A stretch of 64,000 nt of DNA from Posidonia oceanica. Taxonomy: Eukaryota; Streptophyta; Magnoliopsida; Alismatales; Posidoniaceae. The DNA is taken from the NCBI GenBank assembly GCA_037176725.1, contig JAZBRS010000077.1, positions 1,984,001 to 2,048,000 of the forward strand, written 5' to 3'. A program made the translations under genes and the position numbers. Of the stretch, positions 10,564-21,165 are shown one piece after another; positions within the stretch are counted from its first letter, which is position 1; the number at the start of each line of letters is the position of its first letter. Below the pieces are notes generated by a model. It saw only the letters and a list, made by a program, of their open reading frames with translations, had not been told where the DNA came from and searched no databases.

Positions 10564-12483
10564 GTAGGCCTTTCCTTTCCCCCCTTTTTCTATTTGGGTA
10601 GTTAATTTTGGGATGAAGTAGTTTTAGGTTTTGGAATTATCATGGAAAAATTGAGGAAATTTAATAGAAATTTGATGTTGATTTCAGTTATTATGGAAAT
10701 TTTGATGTTCAAATGCATATGGGAATTTAGGTTTTAAATGCATATGGAAAATTTTAAATTTAATTTAGGTTTATTGTAGAAATTTTAATTTCAGTTTTAG
10801 TTTAGTTTAATGAATTCAATTTTTAGTTTAATTAATTTAGTTTTTAGTTTAATTAAAAATTCAGTTTTAAGTTTAATTAGAAATTCAGTTTTTTTAAAAA
10901 ATTCTGTTTTTAGTTTAATTAAAAATTCTGTTTTTGGTTAAATTTATGGAAAATCTGAATTTTTAAGTTCTAATTGTGGAAATTTAGATTTAAATTTAGT
11001 TTAGTTGTGGAAGTTTATATTTAAATTCAATTTAGTTGTGGAAATTTAGATTTAAACTCAATTTGGTTTAAGTTCATGGAAAATTGATTTAAATTTAGTT
11101 ATTGATTTAGTTATTTAAAGTTATGTTTTAAATATTAAATTTCTGATGTGAATGTGAAAGGGAAATGGAAATTTTTATGTGAAATGTGAATGGAATTTTT
11201 GATGTGAATGTGAAATGTGAATGAAAATCCATTTTTATGGAGATTTGAATGTTTATTTAGTCCTTTTTTATGCATGTTGTTGATTTGCAAGAAAATGAAA
11301 AATTTTTAGTTGAAATTATGGTGAATCTTTCCTAGAAATTTAAGAGATTAAATTAATAATTCTCTTTTTAATTTGAGGAGTTAATTTCTGAATTAAAATG
11401 CGGATGGAATCATTTAATGGATTAATTTGGAATTGAGAAATTAATTAAGGATTTTTGAAGTTAGTGATGGATTCGTTTAAAATAAAAGGATTAATTTGAG
11501 TTAAGAATTGAAAGTTGAATCTTAAGGTTTAGAGACTTTTGGGTTTTAAGGTTCGAATTTAAAGTTGGAATTTTTAAAGATGAATTTTAAAGGATGGATT
11601 TTAAAGATGGATTTTAAGGTTGAATTTTAAAGTTGAACTATATAGTTGAATTTTTTAAGAGATAGATGTTAAGAGTTTTAATTTTAAGGATTTTAAGGGT
11701 TAATTTAAAGGGATTAACTTTAAAGGGATTAACTTCAAAGATTGAATTTTTTTTAACTTTAAAGATTTCAAGGATCGAATTTTTAAGGATTGATTAACGA
11801 TTGATTTAAGGATTAATTTAAGGATTGATTTAAGGATTGATTTAAGGATTAGTTTCAAAGAGATTAACTTTAAAGATTAGTTTTAAGGGTTAATTTTTAA
11901 AGATGAACTAACTTTAAAGATTAATTTTAAGGATTAACTTTTAAAGATTAATCCTAAGGATGGATTTTAGGGATTAATTTTTAAGGGTTGAATTAAAGAT
12001 AGACTTATGTCTTAAATGGTTTACATGCCTCGTTAATTAATTAAAGAGCTAACTTTTAATGGCTGATGTGTCTTGCTTAATTAATTAAGGTAACTTTTAA
12101 TGGTTTATGTGTCCTATTAATTAAACATTAAGGTAATTTTAAGGAGTTTGATTAATTAACGAGAGAGGCAATTTTCTAAAGAGTTAGACAACTAAAGAGG
12201 GAGGCGAGTAATGCAATTGTTCACCTTAATTAGGTAGGGAGGTAGATGATTAAAATTTTAATTGGTTAATTTAAGTTTTAATTGGTTAGTTAAAGTGATG
12301 AGTTTTGAGTTTTAATCGGTTAATGCTTAGGATGATTGATGATCAAGAGGATGATTATTGATTAGTTAGATTAGTGTTTGGAAATGTTTAATGTTTAGGG
12401 AGATTAGTTAATGTTCAAGAAAATGATTAAGGAGATTATTAATGACTTTAACTGACTATGCTCTGCTTGTGGCACTATTTCAG
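10564..12483 (+). other. Intron 1 of the PMD gene (1920 nt, T-rich)
   Basis: Donor gtaggcc (10564) and acceptor tatttcag (ending 12483) bound a strongly AT-biased stretch with no ORF. It contains locally repeated short phrases such as TTTAAGGATTGATTTAAGG (11640-12000) and TTTAGTTTAATTAAAAATTC (10790-10930). Long first introns near the promoter are common in plant genes. Phase 2 at both sides restores a complete codon. Confidence 0.7.
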
Positions 12484-14238
12484 GGTTTCTGACGAGGAGG
12501 TTGAGACGGGGAGGGACGAGGCCGGTCCTTCTATTGCGGAGGCGAGCTCCTCTCGTCCTCGCAAGCTTCGGGCGAGGCGTCCACGTGCGCCGTCTCCTGT
12601 CTAGCCTAAGGTTTGTGGTGGTGACGGGGGTGACCCTGGTTCAGGTGCGGTCCCTTCACCTCCTAGGAGAGCCCGTACAGCAGCAGAGCTCACAGAGCTA
12701 GGCCAGGTGAGGTTATTTCATGTGTTTTTGGCTTTTATTAAGTTACTTTGTTTGATTTTTATTAAGTTATTAATGTTTTTTTAATGTTTTCTTTTTTGTC
12801 AGATGCTATTGCCGAGCCAGGCGCGCTCCAGCTCGGACGACTTGCATGAGACGTACATCAATCTCCCAGAGTTCTAGTAGGCGAGACTTGCGAAGATGGG
12901 CTTTGGCCATTTTTTGGAGATCATGCCTTTTGAGATCCACCTCGGACTCTTGGTCTCTTTCGCAGAGAGGTTGAACAGCAGTTCTGGCAGCTTCATCTTT
13001 CGCGTGGGTGAGATGATGATCACCCTGGAGGACGTAGTTCGGCTGGTGGGCCTGAGGGTGGATGGAGAGCCCATGGTGGCGATTTTGCAGCCTGACTATG
13101 GTGATGAGCTGGAGGCCTGTTATGGTGTGCGACCTCCCCCTTCTAGTCGCTACCACACACATGTCAACATCAAGTGGCTGAAGGACCGACTGGACGTTCT
13201 TCTCCTTGCTAACGAGGTGACTTCAAACATTGTGGACCAGCAGCTCCAGGTCTTCTTATCTATTCTGTTTCATAGACTCTTGTTCAGCACGTCTTCACAG
13301 ATGCTTCATGTCGGTTTTGCCCCTCTCCTTCTGGACGTGGAGAGGATCAGTACATATTCCTGGGGTTCAGTCGTGTTGGTCTACTTGATCTCCTGGCTAG
13401 AGGCCTTTGCTGCGGGCCAGACCCACTCTCTCTTAGGCTGTCTGCCCCTTTTTCAAGTTTGTGCTTTATTTATTTGCCTGCCTTCTATTTAGTTTCCTGC
13501 TTCTGACTTGGAACTGTTTCTTTGTGTGACAGACTTGGATTTTTGAGCACTTCATGTACCTTCGACCTGGAGTCCTAGGAGATGGCCCTGTCGTGTTTCC
13601 TTGGGCTCGACGGTGGAGTGACATGCAGTTGGCTCCGGAGTGGCTTCGCCCTGTGAGACATCTGGGCCGCTTCCTGTTAGAGATCCTCCCAGAGAAGTGG
13701 GTAAGTTTCAGTGTTTAGACCCTTCTTTCCCTACACAGTTTGTTGGTTTCTGACTGAGTTGTGCTTGTAGGTTGTCTAGAGACCCTACTCTGAGGATGAG
13801 CATGCCGCTGAGGAGCCCGTGGCATGCGATTCCCACTTGTTTTTTCTGGAATGCTGGCTCTTTAGCCTTTTCCAGTGCTACTACAGCTAGGTGGGCCGTG
13901 TCCTGTGACAGTTTTGCCTTCAGCAGGTTGTCCCAGTGTCTGGTCCTGCGAATTGCTCTCTGGGATCTACTAGGGGAGGTCGGACTGATGCTCCTCAGCG
14001 GTTTGCAGAGCAACTCGACAACTGGCGCTCGGGTGGCACAGCGCCCCTTTCTAATGGTTCGGCAGAGACAGAGGTGGCGTGGAGGACCCAGTTTGATTCT
14101 AAGTTTGGTCATCTGATTGTCTTCCACCGTGCCATCTTTCATGGTCACTCCAACGTATCAATGGGCGTTGGTCCTGGTGCGAGCATTGGTGACCTTCAGC
14201 GGGAGTTGGCGACTGCCCACAACCACATTGATGAACTG
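12484..14238 (+). pseudogene. PMD gene exons 2-5: disordered N-terminus, PMD core and linker
   Basis: Exon 2 (12484-12706) encodes an Arg/Pro/Ser-rich, probably disordered segment with a TAG at 12602. Exon 3 (12803-13456) holds the N-terminal half of the PMD, starting near ARLAKMGFGHFLE, with two adjacent TAGs at 12875 and 12878 just before it. Exon 4 (13533-13700) encodes the block TWIFEHFMYLRPGV to LLEILPEKW. Exon 5 (13771-14238) has TAG 13777 beside RPYS, then TAG 13888 and TGA 13906 around the RQFG-type motif typical of PMDs, then a hydrophilic linker. Exon 5's donor GTAAGC is 62 bases before the Ogre LTR. Confidence 0.8.
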
Positions 14239-14295
14239 GTAAGCAACTCCTTTTGGTGTTCCTTTTTTTTTACTGCTCCTTTACTTGTTCATTTG

Positions 14296-14300
14296 CTTAC
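14296..14300. repeat. Target site duplication of the Ogre element, left copy (CTTAC)
   Basis: The bases cttac precede the LTR start TGTTGACACC at 14301. They recur at 40803-40807 directly after the 3' LTR end GCTACA. The site is within a PMD gene intron. Confidence 0.95.
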
Positions 14301-17300
14301 TGTTGACACCCCATCTTGGCAGGCTTGGACCACTTGGAGCCCTCCTAGTGATTGCTGGACTCAAACCCAAAACAAACCAAACCCTAACCCTCCTCTTTAC
14401 CCTTCAAAACCAAGCAAACTTGACCTAAGCCTTTACCCCTCTTCCCAAGCTCAAAACCTAACCAAAATCCATAGGAAAACCCACCAACACCCACTTAGCA
14501 AACCTACCCAAGAACTTAGACACTTTCAAACCTAGACCATTTCCAAAAACCCTAGAAAACCTAGGTAAAACTACCCTTTTTCTACACCTTAAAACCCCTC
14601 CAAAACCTTCTTAGAATCAAACCAAAACTTCAGAACCAACACCTCAAACCCTAGACTGCCCACTCACCAATTTTCATCCCATTCCAAGACCTTTAAGACC
14701 TCCATTCACCCAAATTATCCTTTTCTCTCTCCGGGATTATCAGTTTCTCTCTCCTCTCTCTCTCCTGATTATCATCTCTCTTTTCATCCCCTCCTTACCC
14801 TTTCTCTGGTCCGGCTGTGGGCCCCCTTTGTGCTTCTATCCTTCCTTTATCTTATTCCCATTTTTACTTTATTTTTAACACTTTCCCTAATTTTCAAAAA
14901 AATCCTTTTCCTTCAACTCATCTCTTTTCCCTTTATTCTTCCTTTTTCCCTTCTCTTCTTCTTTCTCTTTTCCCCTTTCTTTCTCTTGCAAAAATCCATA
15001 AAAACCCCTAAAAATCTGTAAAACCCCAAAACATAAGAGAAACAAATCAGAACCCTAAGAAAAACAATTAAAAAGCATTAAACAAGCAATTAAAAACCTA
15101 AACTTAACTAAATCAAGCTAAAAGGAAAACCAAGCACGTAAGCTAAAAAATGCAAAACAAATCAAAAGAAAACACTGAAAAATCAAGAAAAAAAACTAAA
15201 ATGAAATCAGAACCCACCAAGAGTAAAAACCCCATCAGAAGAATTAAAAAACAAACTCTAAAAAGAAGAATCAAAAAACAAACATTAAAACAAGTAATTA
15301 AAGAAGCAAAAGACTTAACCTAACAAACCTAAGAAAAAAAAAAAAATTAAAAAGCTTAATTAAAAGGAAAAGAAAAACACATTAAGAAAGACTTAAAAAC
15401 GCCCCATCAAACCAGAAAAATCTAACTAAAAACTTCAAGAAAAATCAACAAATAAAAATCAAAGCATAATTTAAAAGACTTAAGAAAGGAAAAAACCCTA
15501 AGAAGACTAAAACTTAAAAACCTGAAAACAACCCTGATTAATACGAAAATAAATCCTAAAAAATCCTAATCAATATCCTAAGTGTTCAACAAGGGAAACA
15601 CAATTTTTAAAAACAATTTAAAAATGGTTTAACAAACATTTAATCAAGTGAAAACTAATTAAAAGCAAAACCAAAACCCTAAAACCCTAATCAAGCCCAA
15701 AACACATTAATCAACCCAAAATGGCCATTAAAAAATTTAATTAAAACCCTAATTCACATCACAACCTTTCTAGTATTTTTATTTATTTTTAGTTCCTTTT
15801 TACTAATTTTATTTCCCCATTTCTACCCTCTCTTCTTTCTTACTTCTCTTTTTCTTTCTTTCCTTTCCTTACTGGGCCCAATCCAGCCCGTTTTTCTTTT
15901 TTCTTTTATTTCTTTTTCCTTCAGCCCACAGTCCGGCCTCCTTCTTCCTTCTTCTTCCCCACCTTCTGCATTTTTCCTCAGCTTCTCTCCCGCGAGCGAC
16001 CAGCTACAGGGCTCCCTCTCCTTTTTAATTTTCAAGCTCTCCCACTCCATCAGATCACCTACAGAGCTCGCCGCTCCTCTCTTCTCTCAGCACCATTTCC
16101 GGGAGGCATTGAATGCCAGTTGCCTCGCCGACGCCCGTCGTTTCTGCTGCAGTGCCGCCGGTGGAAGTCAAACCACCAGCTCGCGCCCAGCAGTCCCCTC
16201 CTCCTGATAAAAGCCAGCCCTTCAATCCTCCTTCATCGCCTTTTCGCCACCTGAGAGAGAGAGCTGAGAAATCCAGAGAATTCTCCCGCAAACTTCCCAC
16301 TTCTTCACCCTCTGAATTCAGTAGAACCTCCCCTTCTTTCTCCCCCGAAACCAGCCCGTTCCAGCCTCGAATTCCCTTCCATTTTCATCCCCCAAATTCA
16401 CCTAGCACACCAGCATTCCTCCTCCACCATCCCATTGCCTTTCCACTGCACGAAACACCTTCAAATCACCCTGAACACCAACCAGAACCCAACACAACTC
16501 CCCTCAGCAATTCCCTCCACTCCAGCCCACAACCTTCTCCCAAAATCCACCCAGAGACTCGCCTGAACTTCACCTTCCAGAAGCACCTTACCTTCAGCCC
16601 CATCCTCCACCACAGACCGAGAAATCCACAACAAACACTTGCCTTCTCCACTGACCAGAAGATCGTCCGAACTCCAAATCTTCTCCACACACTCCAGAAA
16701 TCCCATCCAGCAATCCAGAATCACTCCTCGGACCTCCAGCAACCTCCCGGAGGGTCCCATCCAACCGGACGAGCAGCAACAGCCACCCTCCATCTCCGGT
16801 TCCTTTCTGAGAACCCAAAAGTGCCGGATCTTCTGTCGAGTTGCAGAACCTCCGTCCGATCACCTAGGGAGCTCCGAAAGGTCACCCTGAGGAAGTCCCA
16901 GCCACCGCGAGCCGCTGGAGATCGCCGCTGCAACCAGACGAGCGTCGCCGGCCAGCTCCGACACTACTAAGGTCGGGAGGACGCACTAGACGCGAAGACA
17001 GGTATTTCTTCACCTCCTCCGCTCTCTCTCCTTCCTCTGCTGCTTTTCCACCGTCCAGAAGCAAGTCTCCGGCCTTCCTGCTCCGATCGCGACTCGCCAG
17101 ACAGAGCTTCTTCTCCGGCGCCGGCCTCCGCTTTTCCCGATGCTCCAGCCAACAGAACGTCGCCCCGACGGTCCCCAGAGCTCCGCACGGACGTCAGCTC
17201 CAGCTCCCGCCGATCAGCGCCTCCACAAGCCCCCTGTGCCGGCGGTGCTAAGGTCCGGTAGCTTACTGCTACAGTACCTACCATCGCCGGCAAGTCACTG

Positions 17301-17329
17301 TTCCTTCATTTTTCCAATTATAAAGTTTC

Positions 17330-18010
17330 TGTGTGAATATTGCATGTCTGCCTTAAGTTATTTCATTTTTGCATTCTGGTCCTTATGCCTTTTAATCTGC
17401 TTAGTTTTTAATTTAAAACCATGCAAGATTGCTTTAATTATTCCTGCTTTTCCGTATTTACATCCCAGTCCTTTTACTGTGCATTCTAGTTATAATTTTT
17501 TATGTTTTAGCCCCTCTGTTTTTAATTTTTGCATCCAGGTCCTGCAGTAGTTTATTTAATTTAAATGCATGAACTTTGTCTTATTATATTGCATTCTGAG
17601 CCCCTGCTTTTTCTCATTTTTGCATTTTCATCCTCTGCACTGTAGGAACTTAGGTTTTATTTTGATTTTTGCATACTACATTGCATATTTTACCTCCTGA
17701 TTTTTCATTTTTGCATGTAGGTCCATTTTAAATGGACAGTAACTGTTTTCCATGCATTTTGGCTTATTGCATTGCATTTTTAACCCTGTTTTTCCCAAAA
17801 ATTGCACATCAGTCCTGTCTTCTGATTTCAGAGCATGTTTACCATATAAAATTGCATATTTGACCTCTGCATGATTCAAAAATTACACATAGGTCCTTGC
17901 ATCCTTTAAAAATCATGTAAAAAGACTGTTTTGCCCCTAAAGTTGCATCTTAGCTCCTATGCTTATAAAATTGCATGTAGACCCTCCACTTGCATTCCCA
18001 GACTTCCCAG
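17330..18010 (+). repeat. Recurring TTGCAnnnnAGTCC-like motif zone in the 5' LTR
   Basis: Short phrases such as TTGCATTCTGGTCC, TTGCATCCAGGTCC, TTGCATTCTGAGCC, TTGCATGTAGGTCC and TTGCATGTAGACCC recur irregularly every ~40-70 bases. The same zone appears at 38295-38960 in the 3' LTR and, better conserved and with more copies, at about 47220-48430 in the solo LTR. Confidence 0.7.
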
Positions 18011-19019
18011 AACCCTGTTTTCTAGAAAATTTGCACTTTAGACCCTAGTTTTTACCAAAATTACCCTCTGATTTCCATTTGTTTTCAAAACTTCTTCCAA
18101 TGCATGCCCTCTTTTCAAAATAGCTTTCTGAGCCCAATCTTTTGCAAAATATCCCTCTGCCCTCTCCTGTTTTCAAAACTCTCTCCTGTGGGCCCCATCC
18201 TTTTTTGAAAATTTGCATTTAGCCCCCTTCTCTTTTCAAAAATGGCATTTGAACCTCTGTTTTTCTAAAAATTCCCCTCTTGTCTTTTCTTGCCTCTTGC
18301 ATGCATCCTACATTCATTTAGCTTTGCATTTTAGCATCTCTTTGCACACACTAAGCACCTTTAGCTCCCCTTCACTTGGGAGGACCTTTTGCACACCCCT
18401 AGGACCTCCTGAACACCTAGATCTGTTCTTCTCCTTTGTTCTGGCCTTCCTGCCTTGAAGCTGCGATATCTTCCGATCCGGTCGTTGGATCTTCTCAAGT
18501 AAGCTGCCCAGGCGACCGCAGCGAAGCGCTCTTCAGCATGGACCAAGCAGATCTCAGATCAGGCTCCCGGATTTCCAGGTATGTCCTCCTGAACTCTTGC
18601 ATTGCATTCATTTGCATGCCATTTGCATAGTTTTCCTCGTTTTCGATTTCTGTCTCTTTGAGCATGTAGAATAGGACCTCCTCTTCTTGTCTATCAACTT
18701 AGATCCCTGTTTCGCGTACTCTTGGGCGTTTTGTGTTGAGTTTTCCCTGGATTCACCACTTAATGTGACTTTCTTCCCCCTTTTCCACGATCCGATCGCA
18801 TCGCGAGCTTTGGGCAGCATGCGAGACACACCGTGGAACGGTTTAGTGGGAAATGGTCGCAAAAGAGGTGGTAATCCCCCCGTTTGCTCACTCTCCCCTT
18901 TGTAGGTCTTCATACCTACTCTGTGTGGCCCCGAACGGCGTCTGTTCTCACACACGCGTTGTTCTGTTTCCCCTTTTACTGCTCCTAATCCTTTCCTTGC
19001 ATTTGCATTCGTACGGCTT

Positions 19020-19250
19020 TTTCCGAGGTTTTCTCTCCTGGCTTTTGGCACCGTTTTGCGTGCCCGCTCTCGTCTTTTGCACCGATTTGCGTGCCGCTTT
19101 TCTTTCTGGCCCGTCTTGCGTGCCGACCTTGTCTTTTTGCACCGTTTTGCGCGCTTTCTTGTTTTTCGCCTTGTTTTGCGTGTTTTACGCCGTTTTCTCT
19201 TGCATGGCGATCGCATTGCATGGTTTTGCCGTTGTTTTGCTTTTTTCGCT
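19020..19250 (+). repeat. TTTGCACCGTTTTGCGTGCC tandem repeats in the 5' LTR
   Basis: Degenerate units of about 33 bases with the core TTTTGCGTGCC alternate with variable pyrimidine spacers. They are present in all four giant LTRs in the window (reverse complement at 306-512). Confidence 0.8.
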
Positions 19251-19489
19251 TGCATTTGCATATAGGGCTGTGATGCTTACTGCCTGGAGTTCTCACGAGC
19301 CAGGTTTCGCCCAGTTCGGAACACGGACAGCGTAGCTGAGCATTTAGACAGCACGTTTACTTCCTTGCCCTGCATCTCTCCACCTAGAGCACACCTTGAG
19401 CATTCATTTAGGCATTCATAGGCACATAGGCATTCAATCCTGCATTTCCCTGTGTATGCGAGCGTAAGCCTAGAAAGACCGATTCTCGG

Positions 19490-19590
19490 GCGTGTCGGGG
19501 GTGCCTAACACCTTCCCCGCACGTAACAGGAGTCCTTGCCCTGTCTTTTGGCCCGCAATGACCATACTGCCCTTATCCTAGGCTAGAGTC
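19490..19590 (+). promoter_or_regulatory. Conserved hairpin block near the LTR 3' end
   Basis: GGGGGTGCCTAACACCTTCCCC (19497-19518) can fold with GGGG/CCCC and GTG/CAC arms and an asymmetric CTT bulge. It is followed by a run (cacgtaacaggagtccttgc) kept almost unchanged in the diverged solo LTR (49787-49811 and onward), whereas flanking LTR sequence has drifted. The position, about 320 bases before the PBS, suits an RNA processing or packaging signal; that role is inferred. Confidence 0.6.
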
Positions 19591-19837
19591 ATCTCGTTTG
19601 CATGTATTTGCATTTGTTTCCTTTGCAATGCTTTGCTTTGCATTTCTTGCTTGGTTTTGCATGTTAATTCACGCATTTCCCCCGATTTTCCTTGCTCCCG
19701 TTAATAGATATGGTGGCGACTCTGATTTGTCTTATCTTTCTCTTTTCTCCTCGATTTTAAGTGTTTTCGAGTCGAGCCTCTTCCTCAGATCCAATCGCCG
19801 CTAATAGCGAGCTTGATTCCGATCGGGATCGCTACAG

Positions 19838-19855
19838 TGGCGACTCTGCTGGGGA
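19838..19855 (+). promoter_or_regulatory. Primer binding site of the Ogre-type element
   Basis: TGGCGACTCTGCTGGGGA lies one base after the 5' LTR terminus ACA. A PBS begins with TGG because it pairs with the CCA end of the primer tRNA. This sequence is the type reported for Ogre elements and attributed to tRNA-Arg. Confidence 0.9.
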
Positions 19856-21165
19856 TGCTAGACTCCGGCTTTCGTTCCTGGCTTTTTACTCGCCTGTTTT
19901 CGCAGTTTTGCCTGCCTTGTGTGCCGTCTTTGCCAGTCTTGCTCGTTTTTCTGTGCAAACTCCTAGAAAGTCGCTTTATGGCTACTTTGCTTAGGTTTTG
20001 CACCTCTTTCGCCTTGGTTTGCACTCCCTTTCGCTTGGCTTTGCTTCTCTGCTTGTTTATTTACTTATTGTCTTGCTTATGCTCTTACTTCCTTTACAGC
20101 TTACTTGTCTTTATTTTCCTTGCCTTACTTGCTTATTACTGCTTTAGTTATCGCACATTGCATGTCTACATACTTGTTTGGCAACAATACATGCTTTTTG
20201 AATGTTGAATGCTTCCTTTACACCTTTGCTATGTCACTACGCACGCACATGCCTTCCATGCATGCCTTTTGACTCGATGAATGTTTTTCTTCACCATTAT
20301 GCTCACAAACACCTGCACATGCCATGCACTTGCCTTTTGTTGTGTTGTATGATTGTCTGCCTGCCATGCTTGACTGATTTTCTTCCCTTTCGCACATGCC
20401 ATGCCTAGGATAGTAGAGACTTGTTTGCTCTCCCCATGGTTAACTAAAAATCGCAAGTAAAAAGAACTTCTAGGAGCAACTAGAGACTCTGAACAATCCT
20501 TCACTCCCTCTGGTTAATAAAATGTGCAAGATAAAAGACTTTAATCATTTGCATAAGCATCATATAGGGCATGCATTCCTCTCATCTGAGTCCACCTATT
20601 AGTCTGCGAAGGACGGTCCCGGCTTCTTGTTCCACCGCTTTGGGCGTGGCATGAGTCAGTCGGTCTGTCCCCCCCTCGTCCGGGGGTCGTGTCGGTGTTA
20701 GTAGAGGGTACCACCCACGCTTTGGCGGGGTAGAGGCCACGAACGCACCACCCTGTCATTTCCTGAGCTTTGGGCCGGGAGTTAGACAGGGAACCTACTT
20801 TTCTGACCTGAGTCGGTGACCCGTACACCCAAGGATACCCGAAGTAGATTACCTTACTAGGACACACTAGTTAGGTGAGGGGGGCATACTAGAAAGCATA
20901 CATGTCATTCATGCCATTTAACTAACTCATTTGCATTCATCTTTTAGTTTCTAACCCCTAATTTCCTTCTGTTGTGTCAGCGTGATCGGTAAAGCGAGTT
21001 TCCCTTTGCAAGAGCTCGAGTACCGACCCCTGTTGACACCCCTTTTGCGACTTCATTCGCGACCATTCCCCCTCTGAGCTATCCACGTTTGTGACGATAG
21101 CTCCTCTTAGGACTCACCGCTTGAACACTCGTCGCAGCCCTATTCTCACGCGATCTAGGTCAGCA
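19856..21165 (+). other. Untranslated leader of the Ogre-type element
   Basis: The first ~700 bases are pyrimidine-rich without credible ORFs. From 20540 to 20880 a GC-richer block contains several self-complementary runs (for example CCCCCTCGTCCGGGGG at about 20680-20697), a plausible packaging or dimerisation region. A second TGTTGACACCCC lies at 21031-21042 just before gag. Confidence 0.6.

Larger units (their letters stand above)
14301..19836 (+). mobile_element. 5' LTR of the Ogre-type element (5536 bp)
   Basis: It begins TGTTGACACCCC and ends GATCGCTACA, followed by one base and the PBS. Zones, in order: C/T-rich with CCCTAA-type telobox motifs (14301-15000), A-rich (15000-15780), pyrimidine-rich (15780-16110), GC-rich (16110-17300), TTGCA..AGTCC zone (17330-18010), TTTGCGTGCC repeats (19020-19250), and a conserved hairpin block (19490-19590). 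The 285-codon frame at 16113-16970 is proline/serine-rich, is stopped early in the 3' LTR and has no recognisable family, so it is not called as a gene. Promoter and polyadenylation sites must lie here but I could not place them. Confidence 0.95.

Noticed and set aside
16113..16970. A 285-codon plus-strand frame in the 5' LTR
   Set aside because: It is Pro/Ser-rich, lies in a GC-rich LTR zone, is truncated by a stop at the equivalent place in the 3' LTR (37327), and shows no recognisable domain.
18608..19261. A 217-codon minus-strand Lys/Arg-rich frame in the LTR (also at 39573-40226)
   Set aside because: The Lys/Arg/Thr/Cys pattern comes from the TTTGCGTGCC repeats; there are open frames on both strands across the same repeats.
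19838..19855. A tRNA gene at the PBS
   Set aside because: Only the 18-base complement of a tRNA 3' end is present; there is no tRNA body.
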